Source: Cedecea lapagei
Lineage (GTDB): Bacteria; Pseudomonadota; Gammaproteobacteria; Enterobacterales; Enterobacteriaceae
Assembly: GCF_900635955.1 (NCBI RefSeq)
Contig: NZ_LR134201.1
Coordinates: 3,782,001-3,846,000, forward strand
Reading direction: 5' to 3'
DNA length: 64,000 bases
The notes beneath the pieces are model-generated. The model worked only from the letters and a program-made list of their open reading frames with translations. It had not been told where the DNA came from and did no database searches. This document shows, piece after piece, positions 24,750 through 33,647 of the stretch. A program made the translations under genes and the position numbers. Position 1 is the stretch's first letter. Each line of letters begins with the position of its first letter.

Positions 24750-26645
24750 TTACATCACCAGGCGGCGAATATCGGACAGCATATTGTTGATGATGGTGAT
24801 AAAGCGTGCACCATCAGCGCCGTCGATTACGCGGTGGTCGAAGGAAAGAGACATCGGCATCATCAGACGCGGAGTGAACTCTTTACCGTTCCAGACCGGC
24901 TCCATCGCAGACTTGGAGACACCCAGGATAGCCACTTCCGGCGCGTTAACAATCGGCGCGAAGTGAGTTGTCCCGATACCGCCCAGGCTGGAGATGGTGA
25001 AGCAGCCGCCCTGCATTTCGCCAGCGGTCAGCTTGCCGTCGCGAGCTTTTTTGGAGATAGCCATCAGTTCGCGGGACAGCTCGGTGATGCTCTTCTTGTT
25101 CACGTCTTTGAAGACCGGAACAACCAGACCATTCGGGGTATCAACCGCAACACCGATGTTGATGTATTTTTTCAGCGTCAGCTTCTGGCCATCTTCGGAC
25201 AGGGAGCTGTTGAAGCGAGGCATCTGCTCAAGCGCGGCAGCGACAGCTTTCATGATGAACACCACAGGAGTGAACTTCACGTCCAGCTTGCGCTTAGCGG
25301 CTTCGTCGTTCTGCTGCTTACGGAACGCTTCCAGATCGGTGATATCGGTTTTGTCGAAGTGGGTAACGTGCGGGATCATCACCCAGTTACGGCTCAGGTT
25401 AGCACCAGAGATTTTCTGGATGCGGCCCATTTCCACTTCTTCGATTTCGCCGAACTTGCTGAAGTCGACTTTCGGCCATGGCAGCATGCCCGGCAGACCG
25501 CCGCCGGTCGCAGCTGGAGCTGCTTCAGCGCGCTTAACAGCGTCTTTCACATAAGCCTGAACGTCTTCGCGCAGGATACGACCTTTACGGCCGGTGCCTT
25601 TCACTTTCGCCAGGTTCACGCCGAACTCACGAGCCAGACGGCGAATCAGCGGGGTCGCGTGGACGTAAGCGTCGTTTTCAGCGAACTCAGATTTGCCTTC
25701 AGCTTTAGCAGCAGGGGCAGCAGCTGGTTTAGCAGCCTGAGCCGGTGCAGCTGCCGGTGCTGGAGCAGCCGCGGCAGCCGGAGCTGCGGCAGGCGCAGCG
25801 CCTTCCACTTCGAAGACCATGATCAGAGAGCCGGTAGACACTTTGTCGCCGGTGCTGATTTTGATCTCTTTAACGGTACCCGCGAACGGCGCAGGGACTT
25901 CCATAGAAGCCTTGTCGCCTTCAACGGTGATCAGTGACTGTTCAGCGGCAACTTTGTCGCCCACTTTCACCATCACTTCAGTGACTTCAACTTCGTCACC
26001 GCCGATGTCCGGTACGTTAACGTCTTTCGCACCGCCAGCAGCTGCTGGTGCAGCGGCCGGAGCCGGAGCAGCAGCCTGAGCAGGCGCGGCGGCGCCTTCT
26101 GCACCCGCCACTTCGAAGACCATGATCAGGGAGCCGGTAGACACTTTGTCACCGGTGTTGATCTTGATCTCTTTAACGGTACCCGCGAACGGCGCCGGCA
26201 CTTCCATAGAGGCTTTGTCGCCTTCTACGGTGATCAGTGACTGCTCGGCCGCAACGGTGTCGCCCACTTTCACCAGGATTTCAGTGACTTCAACTTCGTC
26301 ACCGCCGATGTCAGGCACGTTAACTTCTTTCGCGCTCGCGGCAGCTGCTGGAGCAGCGGCGGCAGGAGCGGCTTTCTTCTCTTCCTGCGCAGGTGCAGCA
26401 GCTGCTGCACCGTCGGCGGAATCGAAAATCATGATCAGTTTGCCGGTCTCGGTTTTATCGCCTACAGAGACTTTGATCTCTTTAACGATGCCAGCCTTTG
26501 GAGACGGGACTTCCATAGAGGCTTTGTCGCCTTCTACGACGATCAGCGACTGTTCAGCTTCAACTTTGTCGCCCACTTTGACCAGGATCTCGGTGATTTC
26601 AACTTCATCAGCCCCGATGTCCGGTACATTGATTTCGATAGCCAT
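24750..26645 (-). CDS. aceF: Dihydrolipoyllysine acetyltransferase (E2 of pyruvate dehydrogenase)
   Basis: Core subunit of the pyruvate dehydrogenase complex. The 631 residues comprise three lipoyl domains, each with GDKASMEVP (lipoyl lysines at 41, 144 and 245), joined by Ala/Pro-rich linkers, then the peripheral subunit-binding domain (ATPLIRRLAREFGVNLAKVKGTG, about 330-365) and the catalytic domain ending with HRVIDGADGARF, which carries the acetyltransferase His/Asp. Lipoyl domains 2 and 3 are almost identical at DNA level, offset by 303 bp. It is 14 bases downstream of aceE. Confidence 0.98.
   Translation of the reverse strand: MAIEINVPDIGADEVEITEILVKVGDKVEAEQSLIVVEGDKASMEVPSPKAGIVKEIKVSVGDKTETGKLIMIFDSADGAAAAAPAQEEKKAAPAAAAPAAAASAKEVNVPDIGGDEVEVTEILVKVGDTVAAEQSLITVEGDKASMEVPAPFAGTVKEIKINTGDKVSTGSLIMVFEVAGAEGAAAPAQAAAPAPAAAPAAAGGAKDVNVPDIGGDEVEVTEVMVKVGDKVAAEQSLITVEGDKASMEVPAPFAGTVKEIKISTGDKVSTGSLIMVFEVEGAAPAAAPAAAAAPAPAAAPAQAAKPAAAPAAKAEGKSEFAENDAYVHATPLIRRLAREFGVNLAKVKGTGRKGRILREDVQAYVKDAVKRAEAAPAATGGGLPGMLPWPKVDFSKFGEIEEVEMGRIQKISGANLSRNWVMIPHVTHFDKTDITDLEAFRKQQNDEAAKRKLDVKFTPVVFIMKAVAAALEQMPRFNSSLSEDGQKLTLKKYINIGVAVDTPNGLVVPVFKDVNKKSITELSRELMAISKKARDGKLTAGEMQGGCFTISSLGGIGTTHFAPIVNAPEVAILGVSKSAMEPVWNGKEFTPRLMMPMSLSFDHRVIDGADGARFITIINNMLSDIRRLVM
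25804..26640 (-). repeat. Threefold lipoyl-domain repeat within aceF
   Basis: Three in-frame copies of a segment of about 190 bases. The copies near 25.81-26.0 and 26.11-26.3 kb differ at few positions and have a 303-bp period; the third, near 26.42-26.62 kb, is more diverged. Each encodes a lipoyl domain. Confidence 0.85.
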
Positions 26646-26659
26646 TATTCTTTTACCTC

Positions 26660-29323
26660 TTACGCCAGACGCGGGTTAACTTTTTCTGCATCGATGTTGA
26701 ATTTGATAATTGCGTCCGCAACCACTTTCTTATCGATTTCGCCACGTTTAGCCAGTTCGCCCAGGGCTGCTACAACCACGTAAGAAGCATCAACTTCGAA
26801 GTGGTGACGCAGGTTTTCGCGGCTGTCAGAACGACCGAAGCCGTCAGTACCCAGTACGCGATAATCATCAGCCGGAACGTAAGTACGAACCTGCTCAGCG
26901 AACAGTTTCATATAGTCAGTAGAAGCCACAGCCGGAGCGTCGTTCATCACCTGAGCGATGTACGGAACGCGCGGAGTTTCCATCGGGTGCAGCATGTTCC
27001 AGCGCTCACAATCCTGGCCATCACGCGCCAGTTCGGTGAAGGAAGTAACAGAGTACACGTCAGAACCTACACCGTAGTCATTTGCCAGGATCTGTGCTGC
27101 TTCACGGACGTGACGCAGGATAGAGCCGGAGCCCAGCAGCTGAACTTTACCTTTGCTACCCGCAACGGTTTCGAGTTTATAGATACCTTTACGGATACCT
27201 TCCTCGGCGCCTGCTGGCATAGCCGGCATGTGGTAGTTTTCGTTCAGCGTGGTGATGTAGTAGTAAATGTTTTCTTGCGCTTCACCGTACATACGGGTCA
27301 GACCGTCGTGCATGATGACAGCCACTTCGTACGCGTAAGACGGGTCGTAAGAGATACAGTTAGGGATAGTCAGAGACTGAATGTGGCTGTGGCCATCTTC
27401 GTGCTGCAGACCTTCACCGTTCAGGGTCGTACGACCGGAAGTCCCACCTACCAGGAAGCCGCGAGCCTGCTGGTCGCCAGCCTGCCAGCACAGGTCACCG
27501 ATACGCTGGAAACCGAACATGGAGTAGTAGATGTAGAACGGGATCATCGGCAGGTTGTTGGTGCTGTAAGAGGTCGCAGCAGCCAGCCAGGATGCGCCTG
27601 CGCCCAGCTCGTTGATACCTTCCTGCAGGATCTGACCTTTCTCGTCTTCTTTGTAGTAGGCAACCTGCTCACGGTCCTGCGGGGTGTACTGCTGGCCGTT
27701 CGGGCTGTAGATACCGATCTGACGGAACAGACCTTCCATACCAAAGGTACGCGCTTCATCGGCGATGATTGGAACCAGGCGATCTTTGATAGACGGGTTC
27801 TTCAGCATCACGTTCAGGGCACGAACGAAGGCGATAGTGGTGGAGATCTCTTTGTTCTGCTCTTCCAGCAGCTGAGAGAAGTCTTCCAGCGCCGGCAGTT
27901 CCAGTTTCTCGGAGAAGTTTGGCTGACGAGCTGGCAGGTAGCCTTTCAGCGCCTGGCGACGTTCGTGCAGGTACTTATGCTCTTCAGAACCTTCTTTGAA
28001 GGTGAGGTAAGACAGGTTTTCTACCTGCTCATCGGTCACTGGAACGTTGAAACGGTCGCGGATATAACGCACGCCGTCCATGTTCATTTTCTTCACCTGG
28101 TGAGCGATGTTTTTACCTTCTGCGGTATCACCCATGCCGTAACCTTTGATGGTATGGGCCAGGATAACGGTCGCTTTACCTTTGGTTTCCTGCGCTTTTT
28201 TCAGTGCAGCGTAGACTTTCTTCGGATCGTGGCCACCGCGGTTCAGGGCCCAGATCTGCTCGTCAGTCCAGTCTGCAACCAGCGCTGCGGTTTCAGGATA
28301 TTTGCCGAAGAAGTGCTCGCGAACGTAGGCACCGTCTTTGGATTTGAAGGTCTGGTAGTCGCCGTCAACGGTTTCGTTCATCAGCTGGATCAGTTTACCG
28401 CTGGTATCTTTACGCAGCAGCTCATCCCAACGACCGCCCCACATGACTTTAATCACGTTCCAGCCAGCACCGGCGAAGATGCCTTCCAGTTCGTTGATGA
28501 TCTTGCCGTTGCCGGTTACCGGACCATCCAGACGCTGCAGGTTACAGTTGATGATGAAGCACAGGTTGTCCAGCTTCTCACGGGTGGCGATGGTGATCGC
28601 GCCTTTAGATTCTGGCTCATCCATCTCACCGTCGCCCAGGAAGGCGTAAACGGTCTGCTCTGAGGTGTCTTTCAGGCCACGGTGTTCCAGATACTTCAGG
28701 AATTTAGCCTGATAGATCGCACCGATTGGGCCCAGACCCATAGAAACGGTCGGGAACTGCCAGAATTCAGGCATCAGTTTAGGGTGCGGGTAAGAAGAGA
28801 GGCCTTTACCGTGAACTTCCTGACGGAAGTTGTTCATCTGCTCTTCGGTCAGGCGACCTTCAAGGAATGCACGCGCATAGATGCCCGGAGAGATGTGGCC
28901 CTGGAAGTACACCAGATCGCCGCCATCTTTCTCGTTAGCTGCACGGAAGAAGTGGTTGAAGCACACTTCGTAAACGGTAGCAGAAGACTGGAAGGATGCC
29001 ATGTGGCCGCCCAGCTCCAGGTCTTTCTTGGATGCGCGCAGAACGGTCATGATGGCGTTCCAGCGGATGGCAGAACGGATACGGCGTTCCAGATCCAGAT
29101 TACCCGGATATTCCGGTTCGTCTTCAACGGCAATGGTGTTCACATAGTCACGAGCGCCTGCAGAAGCAGCGACTTTAACACCGCCTTTGCTGGCTTCGGA
29201 CAGCAGCTGATCGATCAGATACTGTGCACGCTCAACACCTTCTTCACGGATAACCGATTCGATCGCCTGTAGCCAGTCGCGAGTTTCAATCGGATCCACG
29301 TCATTTGGGAAACGTTCTGACAT
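26660..29323 (-). CDS. aceE: Pyruvate dehydrogenase E1 component (homodimeric)
   Basis: Thiamine diphosphate enzyme that decarboxylates pyruvate and acetylates the E2 lipoyl groups. The 887 residues match E. coli. The ThDP-binding motif starts GDGEMDEPES and ends with the paired asparagines in CFIINCNLQ. HASSF-equivalent and loop histidines are in GHMASFQSS and HTIKGYGMG. The start at 29323 gives MSERFPNDVDPIETRDW with AGGA upstream; the longer frame upstream is not conserved. It follows pdhR by 119 bases on the same strand. Confidence 0.98.
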   Translation of the reverse strand: MSERFPNDVDPIETRDWLQAIESVIREEGVERAQYLIDQLLSEASKGGVKVAASAGARDYVNTIAVEDEPEYPGNLDLERRIRSAIRWNAIMTVLRASKKDLELGGHMASFQSSATVYEVCFNHFFRAANEKDGGDLVYFQGHISPGIYARAFLEGRLTEEQMNNFRQEVHGKGLSSYPHPKLMPEFWQFPTVSMGLGPIGAIYQAKFLKYLEHRGLKDTSEQTVYAFLGDGEMDEPESKGAITIATREKLDNLCFIINCNLQRLDGPVTGNGKIINELEGIFAGAGWNVIKVMWGGRWDELLRKDTSGKLIQLMNETVDGDYQTFKSKDGAYVREHFFGKYPETAALVADWTDEQIWALNRGGHDPKKVYAALKKAQETKGKATVILAHTIKGYGMGDTAEGKNIAHQVKKMNMDGVRYIRDRFNVPVTDEQVENLSYLTFKEGSEEHKYLHERRQALKGYLPARQPNFSEKLELPALEDFSQLLEEQNKEISTTIAFVRALNVMLKNPSIKDRLVPIIADEARTFGMEGLFRQIGIYSPNGQQYTPQDREQVAYYKEDEKGQILQEGINELGAGASWLAAATSYSTNNLPMIPFYIYYSMFGFQRIGDLCWQAGDQQARGFLVGGTSGRTTLNGEGLQHEDGHSHIQSLTIPNCISYDPSYAYEVAVIMHDGLTRMYGEAQENIYYYITTLNENYHMPAMPAGAEEGIRKGIYKLETVAGSKGKVQLLGSGSILRHVREAAQILANDYGVGSDVYSVTSFTELARDGQDCERWNMLHPMETPRVPYIAQVMNDAPAVASTDYMKLFAEQVRTYVPADDYRVLGTDGFGRSDSRENLRHHFEVDASYVVVAALGELAKRGEIDKKVVADAIIKFNIDAEKVNPRLA

Positions 29324-29442
29324 GGGGGTATTCCTTATCTGTCTAATACGTTGATTATCTGGAACCTGTCCCATTGTATTTTCGTCAGAAAACACAATAA
29401 GACAGGTTCTGCGTTTAGTTGCCGCGCTCTAAAGTTTGGCGC

Positions 29443-30207
29443 TTAATCCTTTCGTTGCTGAAGGAGACGGAGAGAGCGTTCACGACGGCTCTGCTCGCGG
29501 CTACGATCCAGCAATATTTCCTCAATAAACGCCAGGTGACGGTGCGACGCTTCGCGCGCCTGCTCCGGCTGACGAGCCATAATCGCCGCAAAAATGCTGG
29601 CGCGATGGCTGCTCACTTGCGCCAACATCTCGCGGCGCGCGTAGAGCAATTCAAAATTCTGGCGAACGTTTTGTTCGAGCATCGGCTCCATGCAGCGTAA
29701 TAAATGCAGAAGCACCACATTATGCGCGGCTTCGGTTACGGCAATTTGATACTTCATGACGGCGTCGGCCTCGGCGTCTAAATCACCGGACTCCTGAGCC
29801 TGCTGAATAGCGATATGGCAATCGCCGATGCGCGTGAGATCTTCTTCGGTGCCGCGCAGCGCAGCGTAATAGGCTGCAATCCCCTCAAGCGCATGGCGGG
29901 TCTCCAGCAGGTCAAACTGGGATTCGGGATGGTCTGAGAGCAGTTCGACCAGCGGGTCACTCAGGCTCTGCCAAAGGCTGTTCTGAACAAAAGTACCGCC
30001 GCCCTGGCGACGAAGCAGCAATCCCTTCGCTTCGAGACGCTGAATGGCCTCGCGCAGTGAAGGGCGGGAAACATCAAATTGTTTCGCCAGTTCGCGTTCA
30101 GGTGGAAGTTTTTCGCCCGGGCGTAGAGTGCCCTCAAGGATGAGAAACTCCAGCTGCTGCTCTATCACGTCGGATAATTTTGGTTGGCGGATTTTGCTGT
30201 AGGCCAT
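29443..30207 (-). CDS. pdhR: Pyruvate-responsive transcriptional repressor PdhR
   Basis: GntR/FadR-type repressor of the pdh operon, relieved by pyruvate; it also controls respiratory genes in E. coli. The 254 residues have an N-terminal winged helix (KLSDVIEQQLEFLILEG, LPPERELAKQFDVSRPSLREA, GGGTFVQ) and a C-terminal FCD effector domain with the metal/ligand histidines. It is the first gene of pdhR-aceE-aceF-lpdA and has its operator immediately upstream. Confidence 0.98.
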   Translation of the reverse strand: MAYSKIRQPKLSDVIEQQLEFLILEGTLRPGEKLPPERELAKQFDVSRPSLREAIQRLEAKGLLLRRQGGGTFVQNSLWQSLSDPLVELLSDHPESQFDLLETRHALEGIAAYYAALRGTEEDLTRIGDCHIAIQQAQESGDLDAEADAVMKYQIAVTEAAHNVVLLHLLRCMEPMLEQNVRQNFELLYARREMLAQVSSHRASIFAAIMARQPEQAREASHRHLAFIEEILLDRSREQSRRERSLRLLQQRKD

Positions 30208-30238
30208 CGTTCCCTATCTCTGCCATGAGCCCGGAGTC

Positions 30239-30255
30239 AATTGGTAAGACCAATT
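30239..30255. promoter_or_regulatory. PdhR operator
   Basis: AATTGGTAAGACCAATT, a palindrome matching the PdhR consensus ATTGGTnnnACCAAT exactly, 32 bases upstream of the pdhR start. It implies autoregulation and pyruvate control of the whole operon. Confidence 0.93.
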
Positions 30256-30747
30256 TCACGTTCGTGAGGCTAAAAGTAACAAAGTATTCACCTTCTGTCC
30301 ATATTGGTTTTGATTGAAATCATGAAAGCAGGCACATTTTAACAACAATAAGAGAAAGGCTTTTCAAAGCCGCAACTTGCAGGTCAACAAGCGTTTACCC
30401 CCAAAGCGGTAAGTTAACGTTTATGAAACGATATATTTTTCAATCGCAACCGAAAGCAGCGGCGAAAAAGGGGCATATCCATGCAATTAAAATGCATCCT
30501 GCGAAGGATGCCAGGCTGACTTTTCCCTCCCCTTTTTTTTACAAATGGTCTCTTTTTACTCAACCCGTCGGAACCGTGGCAGAAAGCAGGTGCAAAGGCG
30601 ACCGCTTAACATTATTCTTGGCAATGCGATAGCCCTACTCGCAAAATTCATAATGGATAGCCGTAAAAAAAAGACTACACATTACGGAACACAACAATGA
30701 CATCCGCGTCAATGTAGCGCAGATAATAACCACTACGAGGTTACATG
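30256..30747. other. pdhR-aroP intergenic region, no gene seen
   Basis: About 490 AT-rich bases between divergent genes. It holds the pdhR promoter next to the operator, a hairpin GCATCC-TGCGAA-GGATGC (30491-30508) with a T run some 20 bases later, an inverted repeat CCGTAA/TTACGG (about 30660-30687), and the aroP leader with GAGG at 30737-30740. TyrR boxes would be expected for aroP, but I could not identify a convincing pair. A short open frame at 30423-30632 looks non-coding. Confidence 0.5.
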
Positions 30748-32115
30748 ATGGAAGTTCAACAGCACGGCGACACGCTGAAACGCGGCCTTAAAAACCGCCA
30801 TATTCAGCTGATCGCGCTGGGTGGAGCTATCGGGACGGGCCTGTTTCTGGGCAGCGCATCCGTCATCCAGTCCGCAGGTCCGGCAATTATTCTCGGCTAC
30901 GCCATCGCCGGTTTTATCGCTTTTTTAATTATGCGCCAGCTGGGCGAAATGGTGGTTGAAGAGCCGGTTGCCGGGTCATTCAGCCACTTCGCTTATAAAT
31001 ACTGGGGCGGCTTCGCGGGCTTTGCCTCGGGCTGGAACTACTGGGTGCTGTACGTCCTGGTTGCCATGGCTGAACTGACGGCGGTCGGGAAATACATTCA
31101 ATTCTGGTGGCCGGAAATCCCCACCTGGGCCACAGCAGCGGTCTTCTTCGTGGCTATCAACGCCATCAACTTAACCAACGTTAAAGTCTTTGGTGAGATG
31201 GAGTTCTGGTTCGCCATTATTAAAGTGGTGGCCGTTATCGCCATGATCCTGTTCGGCGGCTGGCTGCTGTTCAGCGGCAACGGCGGCCCACAGGCAAGCG
31301 TGAGCAACCTCTGGGATCAGGGCGGCTTCCTGCCGCACGGCATCACGGGGCTGGTGATGATGATGGCTATCATCATGTTCTCTTTTGGCGGACTTGAGCT
31401 GGTGGGGATTACCGCAGCCGAAGCTGATAACCCGGAAGTGAGCATTCCAAAAGCGACCAACCAGGTTATCTACCGTATTCTGATCTTCTATGTGGGCTCT
31501 CTGGCGATCCTGCTCTCCCTGCTGCCCTGGACACGCGTCACCGCAGATACCAGCCCGTTCGTGCTGATCTTCCACGAGCTGGGCGATACCTTGGTGGCTA
31601 ATGCGCTGAACGTTGTGGTACTCACCGCGGCGCTGTCGGTTTACAACAGCTGCGTTTACTGCAACAGCCGTATGCTGTTCGGCCTGGCCCAGCAGGGGAA
31701 CGCGCCGAGGATGCTGAAAAACGTCGATAAGCGTGGCGTTCCGGTGAACACGATTCTGGTGTCAGCCGGTTTTACCGCGCTTTGCGTGCTGATCAACTAC
31801 CTAGCACCGGAGTCGGCCTTTGGCCTGCTGATGGCGCTGGTGGTCTCCGCGCTGGTCATTAACTGGGCGATGATCAGCCTGGCACACATCAAATTCCGCC
31901 GCGCTAAACAGCAGCAAGGGGTGAAAACACGCTTCCCTGCCCTGTTCTATCCACTGGGGAACTGGGTCTGCCTGCTGTTTATGGTTGGCGTATTGATTAT
32001 CATGCTGATGACGCCGGGCATGGCTATCTCGGTCTATCTGATCCCGGTATGGATTGTGATTCTGGGCGTGGGTTACTTCCTGAAGCAGAAAAACCTGAAG
32101 ACCGTAAAAGCCTGA
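30748..32115 (+). CDS. aroP: Aromatic amino acid transporter AroP
   Basis: Proton symporter of the amino acid-polyamine-organocation family importing Phe, Tyr and Trp. The protein (455 residues) shows the expected 12 hydrophobic segments and the family motif LIALGGAIGTGLFLGS in the first. The start at 30748 (MEVQQHGDTLKRGLKNRHIQ) is preferred to the adjacent ATG at 30745 because of spacing from GAGG and agreement with E. coli. A strong terminator follows. It converges on ampE. Confidence 0.96.
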   Translation: MEVQQHGDTLKRGLKNRHIQLIALGGAIGTGLFLGSASVIQSAGPAIILGYAIAGFIAFLIMRQLGEMVVEEPVAGSFSHFAYKYWGGFAGFASGWNYWVLYVLVAMAELTAVGKYIQFWWPEIPTWATAAVFFVAINAINLTNVKVFGEMEFWFAIIKVVAVIAMILFGGWLLFSGNGGPQASVSNLWDQGGFLPHGITGLVMMMAIIMFSFGGLELVGITAAEADNPEVSIPKATNQVIYRILIFYVGSLAILLSLLPWTRVTADTSPFVLIFHELGDTLVANALNVVVLTAALSVYNSCVYCNSRMLFGLAQQGNAPRMLKNVDKRGVPVNTILVSAGFTALCVLINYLAPESAFGLLMALVVSALVINWAMISLAHIKFRRAKQQQGVKTRFPALFYPLGNWVCLLFMVGVLIIMLMTPGMAISVYLIPVWIVILGVGYFLKQKNLKTVKA

Positions 32116-32129
32116 TAGAGCAATGAGAG

Positions 32130-32152
32130 GCCCCGCAACGCGGGGCTTTTTT
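32130..32152 (+). terminator. Terminator of aroP
   Basis: GCCCCGC (32130-32136), AAC loop, GCGGGGC (32140-32146), then six T. The T tract touches the ampE stop on the other strand. Confidence 0.93.
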
Positions 32153-33005
32153 ATATCAGCGTGCCGTAAATCGTCAGCAGCGCAACGACAACGACAATCA
32201 CCAGAGACACCTTCTTCGCCAGCGATACCGCGGCCTTCGGCGTTTTCATCTTGTCCTGATGCGGTTCTCTTGCCAACGAGAACTGCGCCAGCTGCGTCAG
32301 GACCTGGTACTGAGAAGTATGCCTGTCGGCCAGGGAGGCAAACCACGCGGGCAGCGCTCGCTCACCGTGCCCCAGCAGGGCATAAGCGACACCCACCAGC
32401 CGCACAGGCACCCAGTCAAGGAGATGAAGAATGCCATCAATCCCTGAGAGCAGGCGCTCATGCGGCGTATGGTGCCGGGCCAGCCAGGTCTGCCATGCGC
32501 GTAAGAAAGCATAACCCGCCAGCGTGACCGGCCCCCATATTCCACCAACCACGAACCAAAATAGCGGGGCAAGATAGAAACGGAAGTTAATCCACAGCAG
32601 CGCGTTTTGCAGTTCGCGCAGGTATTCTCGCTCGCTACACTCCGGCGGAACGCCGTGGATCAGCGTGAGCTCGCTGGCCATTGCCTCACGGGCATGCTGG
32701 TCGTCATGGCTCGCGGCTTTAAGGTAGGAATGGTAGTGCAGCCTGACCTGCCCGGCCCCGATGCACAGCACGCCGAGCGCGATCCAGAACAGCAGCAGCG
32801 GGACGTTGAACAGCAGCCCATGAAGAGCGCGGGTAATCAGGAAAACCACGGCCATAAACGCCGCCGTCATCAACAGGGTTCTGAGCAGTGAAAAATGCCT
32901 CACGCGCCCAAACAGCTGCTCAAGCCGGTGATCCAGCTGCCAGTGTTCACCCATCTTGAACAGCCGCTCGCTCATCAGGACCAACAGCAGGGTAAACAGG
33001 GTCAT
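32151..33005 (-). CDS. ampE: Inner membrane protein AmpE
   Basis: 284-residue membrane protein with about four transmembrane segments (for example LLRTLLMTAAFMAVVFLIT and LLFWIALGVLCIGAGQV, and one at the C terminus SLVIVVVVALLTIYGTLI). It is always linked to ampD; a sensory role in cell-wall signalling has been suggested, but its function is not established. Conserved features include the N-terminal MTLFTLLLVLMSERLFKMGEHWQLD. Its start overlaps the ampD stop by four bases. Confidence 0.93.
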   Translation of the reverse strand: MTLFTLLLVLMSERLFKMGEHWQLDHRLEQLFGRVRHFSLLRTLLMTAAFMAVVFLITRALHGLLFNVPLLLFWIALGVLCIGAGQVRLHYHSYLKAASHDDQHAREAMASELTLIHGVPPECSEREYLRELQNALLWINFRFYLAPLFWFVVGGIWGPVTLAGYAFLRAWQTWLARHHTPHERLLSGIDGILHLLDWVPVRLVGVAYALLGHGERALPAWFASLADRHTSQYQVLTQLAQFSLAREPHQDKMKTPKAAVSLAKKVSLVIVVVVALLTIYGTLI

Positions 33006-33565
33006 GTGCTCTCCTTGTCAATAGGCTTTTCAACCGCTCCCAGAAAGCGCGGCCAGTCAAACGAGGGGCCAGGATCGGTCTTTCGACCGGGAGCAATGTC
33101 GCTGTGGCCCGTCATGTTTCTCGCTATCTCAGGATAGCGCTGAATCAGTAACTTAGCTAAGGTTGCCAGCTGCTGATATTGCGCATCGGTATAAGCCAGG
33201 GTGTCGGTCCCCTCAAGCTCTATACCGATGGAGAAGTCGTTGCACTTTTCTCTTCCCTGATAGCTCGAAACGCCCGCATGCCAAGCGCGTTGCTCGAAGG
33301 AGACGTACTGAACAATTTCACCGTCACGGCGGATCAGGCAATGAGCCGAAACACGCAAATGTGAAATACCGGCAAAATAAGGATGCGCTTCAGGATCGAG
33401 CTTCCCGGCAAACAATGCGTCAATCCAGGGGCCACCAAATTCTCCCGGCGGCAAGCTGATATTGTGCACCACCAGCAACGAGGGATTTTCCTCTTCCGGT
33501 CGGCCGTCAAAATGCGGGGATGGCAGATATTTTGCCCCCACCAGCCAGCCGTCTTTAAGCTGCAT
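33002..33565 (-). CDS. ampD: 1,6-anhydro-N-acetylmuramyl-L-alanine amidase AmpD
   Basis: Cytoplasmic zinc amidase that removes the peptide from anhydro-muropeptides during wall recycling, thereby keeping AmpR-type beta-lactamase induction low. The 187 residues keep zinc ligand His34 (VVHNISLPPG) and the C-terminal ligands in TGHSDIAPGRKTDPG. No disruption is visible, so the copy should be active. No ampC or ampR lies in the window. It diverges from nadC with 82 bases between starts. Confidence 0.96.
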   Translation of the reverse strand: MQLKDGWLVGAKYLPSPHFDGRPEEENPSLLVVHNISLPPGEFGGPWIDALFAGKLDPEAHPYFAGISHLRVSAHCLIRRDGEIVQYVSFEQRAWHAGVSSYQGREKCNDFSIGIELEGTDTLAYTDAQYQQLATLAKLLIQRYPEIARNMTGHSDIAPGRKTDPGPSFDWPRFLGAVEKPIDKEST

Positions 33566-33647
33566 TAGAGGTTCTCCTTAGAGTGGTACTTGAAGTCGCT
33601 TCAGAGTAGCATGAAACATCCTAACTTATTCATTCCGGAGTTTTATC

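Noticed and set aside
25804..26640. CRISPR array or mobile repeat in the 25.8-26.6 kb repeat region
   Set aside because: The repeats are long, in frame and encode lipoyl domains of AceF.
26801..28663. A 620-codon open frame antisense to aceE
   Set aside because: It lies wholly opposite a near-identical orthologue of E. coli AceE, has no recognisable domain, and long antisense frames are expected from the codon bias of highly expressed genes.
30423..30632. A 69-codon frame in the pdhR-aroP gap
   Set aside because: No ribosome binding site, low-complexity composition and no recognisable family.
30640..30747. TyrR boxes before aroP
   Set aside because: They are expected from E. coli, but only weak half-matches (CGTAAA-N6-ACTACA) were found, too poor to annotate.
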